Positions 23,586 to 32,958 are shown, counted from the stretch's first letter. The stretch is 41,960 nt of DNA from Candidatus Atribacteria bacterium (GCA_011056645.1 DSEL01000155.1:1-41960), one strand, 5' to 3'. Numbers and translations are program-made. Notes: generated from the letters alone by a model not told the origin.

Positions 23586-24300
23586 TATATTATTGAAAGT
23601 TTCCGATCTTGATGCAGGTTATGAAAGTATTCAAGTTCTGTGGGGTATAAATTTGGAAATAAAACAAAAAGAGGTAGTGTGTGTAATTGGAGCAAATGGA
23701 GCAGGAAAAAGTACTCTATTAAAGAGTATCGTAGGCATGGTGTCCTCATCCAAAGGGGAAATATTATATTCGGGAACCAATATTAGTAAAATGATATCTT
23801 CTGAAAGAATAAAAATGGGAATCGGTTTTGCTCCCGAGGGAAGACATTTGTTTTTTGGCTTAACCGTAGAAGACAATCTTTTAATGGGTGCTTTTCAAAG
23901 GAAGTATGATCAAAGTGTAAAAGAAGACTTAGATTTTGTCTATACACTTTTTGAGCCGCTAAAAGGATATAGGAAAAAACTTGCCGGTAATTTATCCGGT
24001 GGCGAACAACAGATGTGTGCCATAGGAAGAGCCTTAATGTCTCATCCTACCCTGCTTATCATTGATGAACTTTCTTTGGGATTAGCCCCGGTAGTGGTAG
24101 ATGATCTGATTGATATAATAGCCAAATTAAGAAAGGAAAGAGGAATTGGCATATTATTGGTGGAACAAGACGTAAAAGTTGCTCTTGATATTGCAGATAG
24201 AGGATATGTATTGGAAGCAGGCGCGATATCTATTCATGATAAAGCCGATAAGTTAGCCAAGAACGAACATATAAAGGCCGCTTATTTGGGGGTAGCTTAA
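23575..24300 (+). CDS. livF: Liv-type ABC transporter ATP-binding protein LivF
   Basis: A 241-residue ATPase with Walker A VIGANGAGKSTLLKSI, IGFAPEGRHLFFGLTVEDNL (LivF-typical), an intact signature LSGGEQQMCAIGRALM, Walker B LLIIDELSLGLAP and LLVEQDVKVALDIADR. GGAGG sits 6 bases before the ATG inside the end of livG. It completes the ATPase pair. The 149 bases between it and livK contain no convincing gene. Confidence 0.93.
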   Translation: MKDNILLKVSDLDAGYESIQVLWGINLEIKQKEVVCVIGANGAGKSTLLKSIVGMVSSSKGEILYSGTNISKMISSERIKMGIGFAPEGRHLFFGLTVEDNLLMGAFQRKYDQSVKEDLDFVYTLFEPLKGYRKKLAGNLSGGEQQMCAIGRALMSHPTLLIIDELSLGLAPVVVDDLIDIIAKLRKERGIGILLVEQDVKVALDIADRGYVLEAGAISIHDKADKLAKNEHIKAAYLGVA

Positions 24301-24449
24301 TAATTAAGTACAGCATGAAGACCTGGTAAAGTGATTCTTGAAAGTAAAATGAAAAAGGAAGGTGATAAATGAGATAAAACAAGAAATAATAGAGATACTG
24401 AGAGCTGTTTACAGAATTTTCCAATTAAATAGAACGGAGGATAAAAAAA

Positions 24450-25670
24450 GTGAAAAAAGTAATAATTATTATCATGTTAATCAGTATGTTATTGCTTGGT
24501 TTAACCGGGATAGTATCTGCTCAGGAAAATATAATAAAAATTGGAGTCGCAGTTTCTTTGACCGGTAAAATTGCTTATGAAGGAAGATTGGTTAAGGATG
24601 GATACGAAGTATGGGAAGATTGGGTCAATAGTCATGGAGGAATTACTGCCGGAGGGAAAAATTATAAAGTAAAGATGGTTTATTATGATGATGAAAGTAC
24701 TCCGGTAAGAGGTGCAAAACTAACCGAAATGCTGATCACTCAAAATAAAGTAGATTTTCTATTTGGTCCCTTCTCTAGTGCTATTACCTTTGCCACTACA
24801 GCCATTGGGGAAAAATATAAAAAAATTACCATTGCCCCTGAGGCAAATGCTGTTAATATTTATGAACGAGGTTACAAATATGTATTTTCAGTTCTTCCCC
24901 CGGCTCCTATGTTAATGGTACCTATAGCCTATATGGCAGAGAATTTAGACCCTAAACCGAAAACAGTAGCTATTATAGCCGCAAATGATCTGTTCCCATT
25001 AAGTTGTGCTGAAGGATTTAGAGATAAATGTAAAGAATTAGGATTCGATGTGGTGCTTTTTGAAAAGTACCCTGCGGGTGCCACCGATATATCTACCTTA
25101 CTTACTCAAGTGAAAAACTTAAATCCTGATATTTTAGGTGTTGCCGGCTACACTGCAGATAGCTTAATGGCTATTAGACAATGTAAAGAACTGAATATTA
25201 ATCCTAAAATTTATGCTTTTTCAGTAGGAGTGATGATTCCCAGCTTTATATCGGAATTGGGAGCAGACGCCGAATATGCTTTTGAAGGTGAATGGTGGCT
25301 GCCAGGTATGAAGAATAGTGATAAAGTATTCGGAACTACTGCAGATTACGTACAAGCCTGCAAAGATAAATTCGGGCCTGACTATATGCCCGAATATCAT
25401 GTATCAAGTGCCAGTGCTGCTGGAACTTTACTTCAATTAGCTATAGAAAAGGCTGACTCAATTGAAACCGAAAAAGTTAGAGAAGCTTTATCTACTCTTG
25501 ACTTAGAACTTGCTACTTGGCCGGCAGTAGCTTTTAACGAAAAAGGACAGAATATTAAATGGCCGCATCCCGTAGTACAAGTTCAAAATGGCAAATATGT
25601 CATTGTATACCCTGAATCTTCCAAAGAAAATACTCCTACATACCCAGCACCAGAATGGAAGGATAGATAA
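24450..25670 (+). CDS. livK: Liv-type ABC transporter substrate-binding protein
   Basis: A 406-residue periplasmic ligand-binding protein (type I fold, Peripla_BP_6). GTG start with CGGAGG 9 bases before. The signal peptide is residues 1-23 (KKVIIIIMLISMLLLGLTGIVSA). The mature protein begins IIKIGVAVSLTGKIAYEGRLVKDGYEVWEDWVN and has VKMVYYDDESTPVRGAKL and FLFGPFSSA. The ligand is not deducible; the symbol marks position, not leucine specificity. A clear hairpin terminator follows, closing the liv operon. Confidence 0.92.
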   Translation: MKKVIIIIMLISMLLLGLTGIVSAQENIIKIGVAVSLTGKIAYEGRLVKDGYEVWEDWVNSHGGITAGGKNYKVKMVYYDDESTPVRGAKLTEMLITQNKVDFLFGPFSSAITFATTAIGEKYKKITIAPEANAVNIYERGYKYVFSVLPPAPMLMVPIAYMAENLDPKPKTVAIIAANDLFPLSCAEGFRDKCKELGFDVVLFEKYPAGATDISTLLTQVKNLNPDILGVAGYTADSLMAIRQCKELNINPKIYAFSVGVMIPSFISELGADAEYAFEGEWWLPGMKNSDKVFGTTADYVQACKDKFGPDYMPEYHVSSASAAGTLLQLAIEKADSIETEKVREALSTLDLELATWPAVAFNEKGQNIKWPHPVVQVQNGKYVIVYPESSKENTPTYPAPEWKDR

Positions 25671-25688
25671 TATAAAATCATCTAAAGT

Positions 25689-25715
25689 AGGGGTTGTAAT
25701 AAATTTGCAACCCCT
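25689..25715 (+). terminator. Rho-independent terminator after the liv operon
   Basis: AGGGGTTG - 11-base loop - CAACCCCT, a perfect 8-bp G/C-rich stem, followed by ATGCAATTTT. It lies 19 bases after the livK stop. The T-run is short and offset. Confidence 0.7.
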
Positions 25716-25860
25716 ATGCAATTTTAAAAAATTTGTTATTAACGATTATTTTAAAAATTTTTACTCGATATAAAACTAATATATGGAATTATCATTTATT
25801 ATTAGCAATATTAGTATGGTAGTATATCAATCCTTTATCTGGTTTTTTAAAGGAAAAATT

Positions 25861-26115
25861 ATGAAGATCATTAGAAATAGTAATTTATGCTATGCTTGTA
25901 AAACTTGCCAATTAATCTGTTCCTTTCACCACACTAAAACCTTCTGGCCAGATCGTAGCAGTATATATGTAACTCGCAATCCTCAAGATGGCACCATAAA
26001 ATGGCGCAAGGATATATCCTGTGATCAATGTATCAACGAGAAAGAGCCTTTATGTGTCAAATACTGTATTTATGGAGCACTTCAAGCGATAAAAGAGGCA
26101 AGAGAATATGATTAA
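25861..26115 (+). CDS. Small ferredoxin-like 4Fe-4S protein, AOR partner
   Basis: An 84-residue protein with eight cysteines in ferredoxin-like spacing: CYACKTCQLICSFHH at residues 10-24, and CDQC, then LCVKYCIYGAL, as in AOR-linked HycB-like proteins. It probably accepts electrons from the aldehyde oxidoreductase encoded next (8-base overlap). ATG 25861 with AAAGGA is chosen; the frame is open upstream, but that part is hydrophobic and unlike the family. Confidence 0.87.
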   Translation: MKIIRNSNLCYACKTCQLICSFHHTKTFWPDRSSIYVTRNPQDGTIKWRKDISCDQCINEKEPLCVKYCIYGALQAIKEAREYD

Positions 26116-28039
26116 AAAAGGAAGCATTAAAGGCTGCCTTGCCGGTAAAATTTTACGGGTAGATTTATCGAATAAGAAAATATGGACTGAAGATACTAAA
26201 AGTTATGCTGAAAAAACATTAGGCGGCAGAGGGATTAATTCCCTTATTATGATTAATGAGATAGAGCCTAAAATAAAATGGTATGATCCGGAGAATCTTC
26301 TCTGTTTTGGAGTAGGGTCTTTAGTGGGAACAATGGCTCCTGGTGCTTGCAGGGTAGATGTTTCCACCATCAATGTATTTAGCGGAGGAAAAGGTTCAGC
26401 CAATGTCGGAGGTTTCTGGGGGGCAGAATTAAAATATGTTGGATATGATAATATAATTATTATCGGTAAATCAGAAAAACCAGTTTATTTATTTATAAAT
26501 GATAACCAAATTGAGATTAGAGACGCTAATTTAATATGGGGTAAAACTGTTTTTGAAACAGAAAAAATATTACGGGAAAGACTGGGTGATAATGACCTAA
26601 AAATTGCTGCCATCGGACCAGCCGGAGAAAATCGGGTTAGAGGCTCTGCAATTATTATCGATACCGCAAAAGCTGCAGGTGGCTCGGGAGTGGGCTGCGT
26701 TATGGGAGATAAAAAACTTAAAGCGATTGTCGTTCGAGGGCATGGAAAAATTGAAGTTGATGAACCGGAAAGATTTATGAGAACAGTAGCGAAATGCTAC
26801 CAGCAGTGTAAGAATGAACCTAATACGAAAATGATGCAGAAAGCCCCATTGAATCTATATTCCGATCCTGAATGGAAAGGATGGGATACTAATATTGTGG
26901 TTAAAAATGGACAAGATGATCAATGGGAGAAGGAAAATAGAGTCAGGTTAATGAATTTTAAAACAGGTGTCCCTAATATGCAAAAAGGAGTACGTGCTTG
27001 TTATTCCTGTCCTACTGGATGCATGCCTTATATGGAAATAAATAAAGGAAAATATAAAGGTAATAAAGGGGAGGGTTTTTGGATTAATACCATTATGGGA
27101 CATGCTTGCCGCTTTGATATTTCAGATCCTGAATCGGTGGTAGAGTCCTGGTTGCTTACCAATGAATTAGGATTAGACGGTGATTATGTGGCAGCTGGGT
27201 TATCCTGGGTTTTTGAATTATATGAAAAAGGCATTATAAATAAGGAAGATACAGAGGGTTTAGAATTGACCTGGGGGAATGGAGATGCCTTAAATAAATT
27301 GATTAAAAAGCTGGCTTATCGAGAAGGAATTGGAGATTTATTAGCTGATGGCATGTTAGAAGCGGCAAAAAAGATCGGTCATCATTCAGAATATTATCTT
27401 ATTCAAGTAAAAGGCCAGCCTTCAATTGAACCTTTTCGTGTTACCAAGGGCTGGGCGTTGGCTGTATCTACCTCGCCTGTGGCGGGGAGACATTTAAGAG
27501 GAGCAACTATGGGAGGCAATAGATATGGTCCTAAACCGAGACCTAGTAATTTTAATGTAATTAATTACGAAAATCAAGCAAGTGGAGTAGTATGGCAGGG
27601 AAAAACGAAAGAATTAGAAGATAACCTGGGTATCTGTAATTACGTAGGAACCTGGTCTGGTGCTAATTTTCTTACCATAGCAGATTTTGCAGAGCTTATT
27701 AATGCTGGAATGGGTCTTGATTTGACTGAAGATGAGCTGATGAACCATTATGCAGTCATAGGCAGAAATATTGAAAAAGCATTTAACACATTACACACTG
27801 ATATGTCTCGCAAAGATGATCTTCCACCCCAGAGGTTTCGGGAGGAGGAAGTAAAATCCGGACCTTATAAAGGTTTTAAAATAGAGGAAAATAAATACAA
27901 TGGGATGCTTGATGAATTTTATAAACTTTGGGGATGGGATAAAACAACGGGGATGCAGACCAGGACAGGTTTGGAGAAACTCGGATTAGAAGATGTTGCT
28001 GAAAAGATAGCAAAACAGGGTAAGTTAATTGACAAATAA
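26108..28039 (+). CDS. aor: Aldehyde:ferredoxin oxidoreductase (tungsten/molybdopterin)
   Basis: A 643-residue enzyme of the AOR family, which oxidises aldehydes to acids with ferredoxin, or the reverse, using a bis-pterin W or Mo site. It starts GKILRVDLSNKKIWTED, then LGGRGINSLIM. The 4Fe-4S ligands are C298, C301, C305 (CYSCPTGC) and C510 (LGICNY), spaced as in characterised AORs. GVGCVMGDKKLKAIVVRG is also typical. The substrate is unknown. It starts inside the ferredoxin-like gene, so the two are coupled. With a Mo/W cofactor it shares needs with the maturation island upstream. Confidence 0.95.
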   Translation: MIKKGSIKGCLAGKILRVDLSNKKIWTEDTKSYAEKTLGGRGINSLIMINEIEPKIKWYDPENLLCFGVGSLVGTMAPGACRVDVSTINVFSGGKGSANVGGFWGAELKYVGYDNIIIIGKSEKPVYLFINDNQIEIRDANLIWGKTVFETEKILRERLGDNDLKIAAIGPAGENRVRGSAIIIDTAKAAGGSGVGCVMGDKKLKAIVVRGHGKIEVDEPERFMRTVAKCYQQCKNEPNTKMMQKAPLNLYSDPEWKGWDTNIVVKNGQDDQWEKENRVRLMNFKTGVPNMQKGVRACYSCPTGCMPYMEINKGKYKGNKGEGFWINTIMGHACRFDISDPESVVESWLLTNELGLDGDYVAAGLSWVFELYEKGIINKEDTEGLELTWGNGDALNKLIKKLAYREGIGDLLADGMLEAAKKIGHHSEYYLIQVKGQPSIEPFRVTKGWALAVSTSPVAGRHLRGATMGGNRYGPKPRPSNFNVINYENQASGVVWQGKTKELEDNLGICNYVGTWSGANFLTIADFAELINAGMGLDLTEDELMNHYAVIGRNIEKAFNTLHTDMSRKDDLPPQRFREEEVKSGPYKGFKIEENKYNGMLDEFYKLWGWDKTTGMQTRTGLEKLGLEDVAEKIAKQGKLIDK

Positions 28040-28071
28040 GTAATACTATATTTTTTCACAGGAGGTTTATT

Positions 28072-28743
28072 TTGAAAATATTGTGTATCAATCCTAATAG
28101 CTCATCTGAAGTAACCGAGGGTATTGAAAAAATTTGCCAAGAGTATGCTTTACCAGATACAGAAGTAAAGGTTATATCGATTAAAGAAGCCCCCACCGGT
28201 ATAGAAAGTTATCATGATGCTGCTATTTCTGAAAAATATTTATTGGAAAGATTTCAAAAATGGAAAGAAAAATATGATGGATTTATTATTGCCTGTCATA
28301 GTGATATAGGTGTGGACTTACTGAGGGAATTGACGGATAAACCAGTTATAGGTATCGGAGAAGCTTCCATGCTCTTGGCTTTGCCTTTAGGGCATAAATT
28401 TAGTATACTTTCTTTAAAAAGAAAAAAAATTCCTCAAAAAGAGGATTTAGTAAAAAAATATGGTCTGGAGAATAGGTGTGCATCTATTAGAACTACCGGA
28501 TTGGGAGTAGTTGCCAATGATAAAGAGAAAAGAGAAAAGCTTATTCAAGAAGGAGAAAAGGCAGTAAAAGAGGATAGAGCAGAAGTCCTTATCCTGGGAT
28601 GTGCAGGGATGGCTGGAATGGATAAAGAGATTGAAAAAATAATTGAAGTTCCGGTTATTGATGGAGTAGTTAGCGCATTGATGTTAATAGAATCACTTAT
28701 CAGATACGGAGCATCAACAAGCAAAGTGGGCAAATATTTATAA
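28072..28743 (+). CDS. Asp/Glu/hydantoin racemase family protein (hydantoin/allantoin racemase-like)
   Basis: A 223-residue two-domain racemase. The N-terminus is MKILCINPNSSSEVTEGI. The two catalytic cysteines are C75 (IIACHSD) and C177 (LILGCAGM), the pair used by hydantoin racemases (Cys76/Cys181 type). It would interconvert D and L forms of a 5-substituted hydantoin or allantoin. TTG start with GGAGG 6 bases before. It follows AOR by 32 bases and precedes a cyclic amidohydrolase, as in hydantoin or allantoin pathways. Confidence 0.9.
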   Translation: MKILCINPNSSSEVTEGIEKICQEYALPDTEVKVISIKEAPTGIESYHDAAISEKYLLERFQKWKEKYDGFIIACHSDIGVDLLRELTDKPVIGIGEASMLLALPLGHKFSILSLKRKKIPQKEDLVKKYGLENRCASIRTTGLGVVANDKEKREKLIQEGEKAVKEDRAEVLILGCAGMAGMDKEIEKIIEVPVIDGVVSALMLIESLIRYGASTSKVGKYL

Positions 28744-28806
28744 ATAAATATATTGCGAAAAAACTATGGTAGGGGTCATAACCATTTAATTTTTTCTTAT
28801 TTTTCC

Positions 28807-28815
28807 TGCTATAAT
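28807..28815 (+). promoter_or_regulatory. Extended -10 promoter before the cyclic amidohydrolase
   Basis: TGCTATAAT is a perfect extended -10 (TGnTATAAT). There is no convincing -35, as is usual with this type. It lies about 70 bases before the amidohydrolase ATG. A weak hairpin (ATGGT/ACCAT) with a T-run just upstream could end the AOR-racemase transcript. Confidence 0.5.
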
Positions 28816-28885
28816 AGTTTAAAATGAAATTAGAAATGTGTTGGTTGATAAAGATATTGAAGAAGTAATATCCGGAGGATAAACT

Positions 28886-30268
28886 ATGAAAAAGCTTGAT
28901 CTCGTAATCAAGTCAGACAAGGTATTTATTGAGGGTAGGATGATAGATTGTTATGTTGGAATAAAGGACGGAATAATTACTACCATCAGTAAAGAAAAAT
29001 TAGAGGCAGAAAAAGTTATTGATGCAAGAGGCAAAATGGTTCTGCCGGGAACCATAGACCCCCATGTTCATATCAGGGCTCCCGGGCATGATGAAAGAGA
29101 GACCTTTGAAAGCGGCACAAAAGATGCTGCTTTGGGTGGGGTTACTACCGTAATTGAAATGCCTATCTCTCTTCCACCTCCACATTCCCCAGAAATAGTG
29201 AAAAGAAGAATGAACATCGCAGACCAGGAGGCTGTCGTCGATATAGCTTTTTTTGGAGCGGCAGGAACGGATTGTATAGATGATGTAATCTCTTGTGCTA
29301 AATCTGGTATAGTTGCTTTTAAAACCTTTTTACATGAAGCGCCTCCCGGAAGAAAAGAGGAGTTTGTAGGGCTTACTGCACCAAATACCGGCGACCAGTA
29401 TGAGCTGATGGAAAAAGTTGCTCAGACTGGAGTAATGATTGGTTTTCATACAGAAAATAATGATATGGTTAATAAAAATATTGCACGCTTAAGAAGTGAA
29501 GGAAAAATATCCCCCATATATCACGGGAGGTCTCGTCCGCCAGTTGTCGAGATTGAGACAGCAGCAAAGATTTTACTCTTTGCTGAAAAAATTGGCGCAA
29601 AAGTAGAAATTTGTCATATTACTACACCGGGGGTTGTAGAATTAGTAAATAGAGCAAAATCTAAAGGAGTATATGTTGTAGCAGAAACCTGTCCTCACTA
29701 TTTGTTTCTTAATGAGAATGCCCTTAATAAAGTAGGGGTATTTGCCAAATGCAACCCTCCCCTAAGAGGTGAAGAAGAAAGACTGAAAATGTGGGAATTT
29801 GTAAGAGATGGAAGTATAGATATTATCGGAAGTGACCACGCACCTTATACTAAAGAGGAAAAAGAAAAGGGAAGTGAAGATATCTTTACTCCTCCTGCGG
29901 GATTCCCAGGGTTGTCAACCAGATTGCCCTTGCTTTTTACTGCGGTAAAGGAAGGGAAAATTAAATTAGATAAAATGGTTGAACTTATCTGTGAAAATCC
30001 GGCAAGAATATTTGGTTTATATCCCAGAAAAGGAACGATTACTGTGGGCTCTGATGCGGATTTTGTGATATTTGACCCTGATAAGAAAGATATTATTTGT
30101 AAAGATAAGATGTTTACTAAATGTAGAGATAGTGCCTTAGTATATGACGGATGGGAAGTTTACGGAAAACCGGAAAAGACTGTAGTCAGAGGAACAGTGG
30201 TCTTTGATAAAGGGAAAATAACCATTTCTCCGGGATATGGGGAAATTATAAAAGTAAGCAGAAATTAG
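28886..30268 (+). CDS. Cyclic amidohydrolase, allantoinase/hydantoinase/dihydroorotase family
   Basis: A 460-residue amidohydrolase with the complete binuclear metal set: H60 and H62 (IDPHVHIRAPG), carbamylated-Lys candidate K146 (VAFKTFLH), H188 (GFHTEN), H244 (EICHITTP) and D317 (GSDHAPY). The blocks ETCPHYLFLN and KCNPPLRG resemble allantoinase and AllB-like dihydropyrimidinases. It would open a cyclic ureide to an N-carbamoyl acid. GGAGG precedes the ATG. Together with the racemase, carbamoyltransferase and carbamate kinase it outlines a ureide-degrading route; the exact ring (allantoin, hydantoin, dihydropyrimidine) is undecided. Confidence 0.9.
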   Translation: MKKLDLVIKSDKVFIEGRMIDCYVGIKDGIITTISKEKLEAEKVIDARGKMVLPGTIDPHVHIRAPGHDERETFESGTKDAALGGVTTVIEMPISLPPPHSPEIVKRRMNIADQEAVVDIAFFGAAGTDCIDDVISCAKSGIVAFKTFLHEAPPGRKEEFVGLTAPNTGDQYELMEKVAQTGVMIGFHTENNDMVNKNIARLRSEGKISPIYHGRSRPPVVEIETAAKILLFAEKIGAKVEICHITTPGVVELVNRAKSKGVYVVAETCPHYLFLNENALNKVGVFAKCNPPLRGEEERLKMWEFVRDGSIDIIGSDHAPYTKEEKEKGSEDIFTPPAGFPGLSTRLPLLFTAVKEGKIKLDKMVELICENPARIFGLYPRKGTITVGSDADFVIFDPDKKDIICKDKMFTKCRDSALVYDGWEVYGKPEKTVVRGTVVFDKGKITISPGYGEIIKVSRN

Positions 30269-30350
30269 TGATTTGGATTATGATAAGGGTGTGTTCTCAA
30301 TTACACCTGAATTTCTTTAATTATATTGAGAGTTAAGTGGGGGGAAATCT

Positions 30351-32189
30351 ATGGATAAAATTAATTTAAGGAAATTAGCAGAACTGAATAACGAAAAGGC
30401 TATAAAAGCAGTAGAAGAAGCCATTCAACTCTGTAAACCGGCGAAAGTAACCGTTATAACCGATTCGAAAGAAGATATTGACTATGTAAGAGAATTAGCT
30501 CTAAGGAATGGAGAAGAAAAGACATTAAAGATGGAAGGTCATACTATTCATTTTGATGGCTATTATGATCAAGGCAGAGACAAAGTCAATACCAGATATT
30601 TATTATCCCGAGAGGTAGATTGGGGTACCAATATTAATTCGATAGAAAAAGGTAAAGGCCTTAAAGAAATAGTTTCTTACTTGGATGGTAGTATGGCCGG
30701 AAAGGAGATGTTGGTAAGATTTTTTTCTCTCGGTCCCACTGCTTCGGTATTTTCCTTAAAAGCCCTGCAGATAACTGATTCTGCTTATGTTGCCCATAGT
30801 GAAGACCTTCTCTATCGGCAAGGGTATGAAGAATTTAAAAAACTTAATGGTTCCCCCGATTTCTTTTTCTTCCTTCACTCTGCCGGAAGATTAGAAAATA
30901 ATGTAAGCACAGATATAGATAAACGGAGGATTTATATTGACCTCGAAGAAAATAGAGTATACTCGGTTAATAATCAGTATGCTGGTAACTCTTTAGGATT
31001 AAAGAAATTGGCTTTCAGATTAGCAATTAAAAAGGCCAACGAAGAAGGGTGGTTGGCGGAACACATGTTTATCATGGGTGTTCATGGACCAAAAGACCGG
31101 ATAAGCTATTTTACCGGGGCTTACCCCAGTGCTTGCGGGAAGACCAGTACCGCCATGATCCCCGGTCAGACCATAGTGGGTGATGATATTGCTTATCTTA
31201 AAAAAATTGACCGGGTAATCAAGGCGGTCAATATGGAATCAGGGATATTTGGCATCATCCATAGTGTAAATGCGGAAGATGATCCGGTGATCTATCAGGC
31301 TTTAATTACACCGGGTGAAATTATTTTTTCTAATGTCTTGATCAATAACCAAAGCCCTTACTGGGAAGGGATGAAAAAAGACATACCGGATAAGGGAATT
31401 AATTTTTCAGGCGAGTGGTTCAAAGGTAAAAAAGATAGCCAGGGCAAGGAAATTCCTTGTTCCCATAAGAATGCAAGATATACCCTTAGATTAAAGGAGC
31501 TAAAAAATATTGATCCCAAGGCCAATGACCCTGAAGGGGTACCAATAAAAGCTATTTTTTATGGGGGAAGGGATTCTGATACGACTATTCCCATTGTGGA
31601 ATCACTTACCTGGGCGCATGGTGTTTTTTTGGGAGCTACCGTTGAATCCGAAACCACTGCCGCAACCCTTGGTGCTCGAGGAGTGAGGAAATATAATCCG
31701 ATGGCTAACCTCGACTTTATTTCGGTACCCTTGGGAATATATATAGAAAATCATCTAAAATTTGCCGAGGGGCTTAAGAAAGTTCCTAAAATTTATACCA
31801 CTAATTATTTCTTAAAAGACGAATCCGGCTATTATTTAAATAGCAAGCTCGATAAGAAAGTATGGCTTCTCTGGGCTGAAGGAAGAGTGCACGATGAATT
31901 AGAAGCCGTCGAAACTCCAATCGGACGAATACCCAAATATGAGGATTTAAAAATATTGTTTGTTCGCGAACTGGGAAAAGATTATACCAAGGCCGAATAT
32001 CTTCAACAGTTTTCCCTAAGGGTAGTAAAATATCTGGAAAAAATGGAAAGGATGACTAAGATTTTTGAAAATATCGAAATGCCCGCTGCCTTTACTGAAG
32101 AGTTAAGGGCACAGACCGAGAGATTAAAATCAGCGAAGAAAAAATACGGAGAAGAAATAATTTCTCCTTTTCAATTTTTAGATAAATAA
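30351..32189 (+). CDS. pckG: Phosphoenolpyruvate carboxykinase (GTP)
   Basis: A 612-residue GTP-type PEPCK, which interconverts oxaloacetate and PEP. The P-loop is YPSACGKTSTAMIPG, with the hyper-reactive Cys262 and Lys264. GDDIAYLK, RYTLRLKEL and LTWAHGVFLGATVESETTAA match the family core. The length is normal. GTGGGGGGAAA precedes the ATG. It lies 82 bases after the amidohydrolase; a possible hairpin (TCTCAAT/ATTGAGA, 30295-30331) lies between. It could feed carbon from aspartate/oxaloacetate to PEP, or fix CO2 in the reverse direction. Confidence 0.95.
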   Translation: MDKINLRKLAELNNEKAIKAVEEAIQLCKPAKVTVITDSKEDIDYVRELALRNGEEKTLKMEGHTIHFDGYYDQGRDKVNTRYLLSREVDWGTNINSIEKGKGLKEIVSYLDGSMAGKEMLVRFFSLGPTASVFSLKALQITDSAYVAHSEDLLYRQGYEEFKKLNGSPDFFFFLHSAGRLENNVSTDIDKRRIYIDLEENRVYSVNNQYAGNSLGLKKLAFRLAIKKANEEGWLAEHMFIMGVHGPKDRISYFTGAYPSACGKTSTAMIPGQTIVGDDIAYLKKIDRVIKAVNMESGIFGIIHSVNAEDDPVIYQALITPGEIIFSNVLINNQSPYWEGMKKDIPDKGINFSGEWFKGKKDSQGKEIPCSHKNARYTLRLKELKNIDPKANDPEGVPIKAIFYGGRDSDTTIPIVESLTWAHGVFLGATVESETTAATLGARGVRKYNPMANLDFISVPLGIYIENHLKFAEGLKKVPKIYTTNYFLKDESGYYLNSKLDKKVWLLWAEGRVHDELEAVETPIGRIPKYEDLKILFVRELGKDYTKAEYLQQFSLRVVKYLEKMERMTKIFENIEMPAAFTEELRAQTERLKSAKKKYGEEIISPFQFLDK

Positions 32190-32191
32190 AA

Positions 32192-32263
32192 TTAATGAGT
32201 AATAAAATTTGTTATTCTAAAAACAATTGCAGAAGAATAGACTAAACAAGGGGGTGAATTCAT
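32192..32263 (-). other. 23-codon open frame with ideal ribosome site, next to the transposase fragment
   Basis: On the minus strand AAGGAGGT stands 5 bases before ATG (CAT at 32261-32263), followed by 23 codons (MNSPPCLVYSSAIVFRITNF and three more) to TAA. It follows the truncated transposase and may be the start of a lost second ORF of the element, or the cut-off start of a displaced gene. No function is claimed. Confidence 0.25.
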
Positions 32264-32296
32264 CTATTACCTCCTTATTTATTGTAATGCAATTAA

Positions 32297-32701
32297 TTAT
32301 TTATCTTGACTTTTTTTCTCTTTCTCCCACAAACCTGCCTTTTTTAAAATTTTCTGTACTCCGCTTGGGCTAATTATTTTTTTGTCGTTATTTTCCCGAC
32401 AGATAATCAAAGCTATAGTTCGTCTACCCCATAAAGGATGTTTCTTTTTTAAGTATATTATTCTATCCTTATACTTTTTATTGATGCTTCCTAAATCTTT
32501 TTGAGTAGACTTTTTTGTTTTTCTAATTCCCTCTAATCCGTTTTCTAAGTAACGTGGGTACCATCTTCGAAAGGTATTAATAGCGACCCCAGCTTTGCGG
32601 CTGGATTGAGTAATATTGCCAGTTTTAAGATAGGTCTCTATCAATAGTTTTCTCTGCGAAAAAGTGGTTATTTTATTACATCTTCTTTTTTCTTCTCCCA
32701 T
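32297..32701 (-). pseudogene. Truncated IS481/IS3-like transposase, N-terminal HTH part
   Basis: A 134-residue minus-strand frame. The N-terminal helix-turn-helix (FSQRKLLIETYLKTGNITQSSRKAGVAINTFRRWYPRYLENGLEGI) and the linker KHPLWGRRTIALIICR, SPSGVQKILKKAGLWE are what precedes the DDE integrase core in IS481-like transposases. The frame stops right there, with no DDE residues, and none are found on the minus strand downstream. It is therefore a fragment without catalytic ability. A DDE fragment of similar type lies on the opposite strand at 34262-34512. Confidence 0.75.
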
Positions 32702-32914
32702 AATCGTGCCTTTACGTAGAATATTTACTTGGTATTTTAAAACTCTTCAGGCTACTAGTCAACCGTAAAGTAACCACTAATTTGAAATATTTTTTAAAAA
32801 AAAGAAGGATATCAGAAAACCATGTCGTAAGTATAAAAATAGTGACCGAATTTCTGCATTATGAATAATATATTCACAATAAGGAAAAATTAAAAAACAG
32901 GGAAGAATCAAAAT

Positions 32915-32944
32915 TATACTATTTAATTTAAATTTTAAATTAAA
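32915..32944 (+). promoter_or_regulatory. Possible -10 and 23-bp A/T palindrome before the aminotransferase
   Basis: TATACT (32915-32920) is followed by a perfect palindrome with 11-bp arms, TTTAATTTAAA - T - TTTAAATTAAA (32922-32944), which ends at the ribosome site AAAGGAG. It could be an operator or a hairpin in the leader. The rest of 32702-32914 is A/T-rich with no gene. Confidence 0.4.
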
Positions 32945-32958
32945 GGAGATTTTATTAA

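Noticed and set aside
24362-24568. 68-codon frame overlapping the start of the liv binding protein
   Set aside because: It runs across the well-supported signal peptide of the binding protein in another frame, has low-complexity content and no family resemblance.
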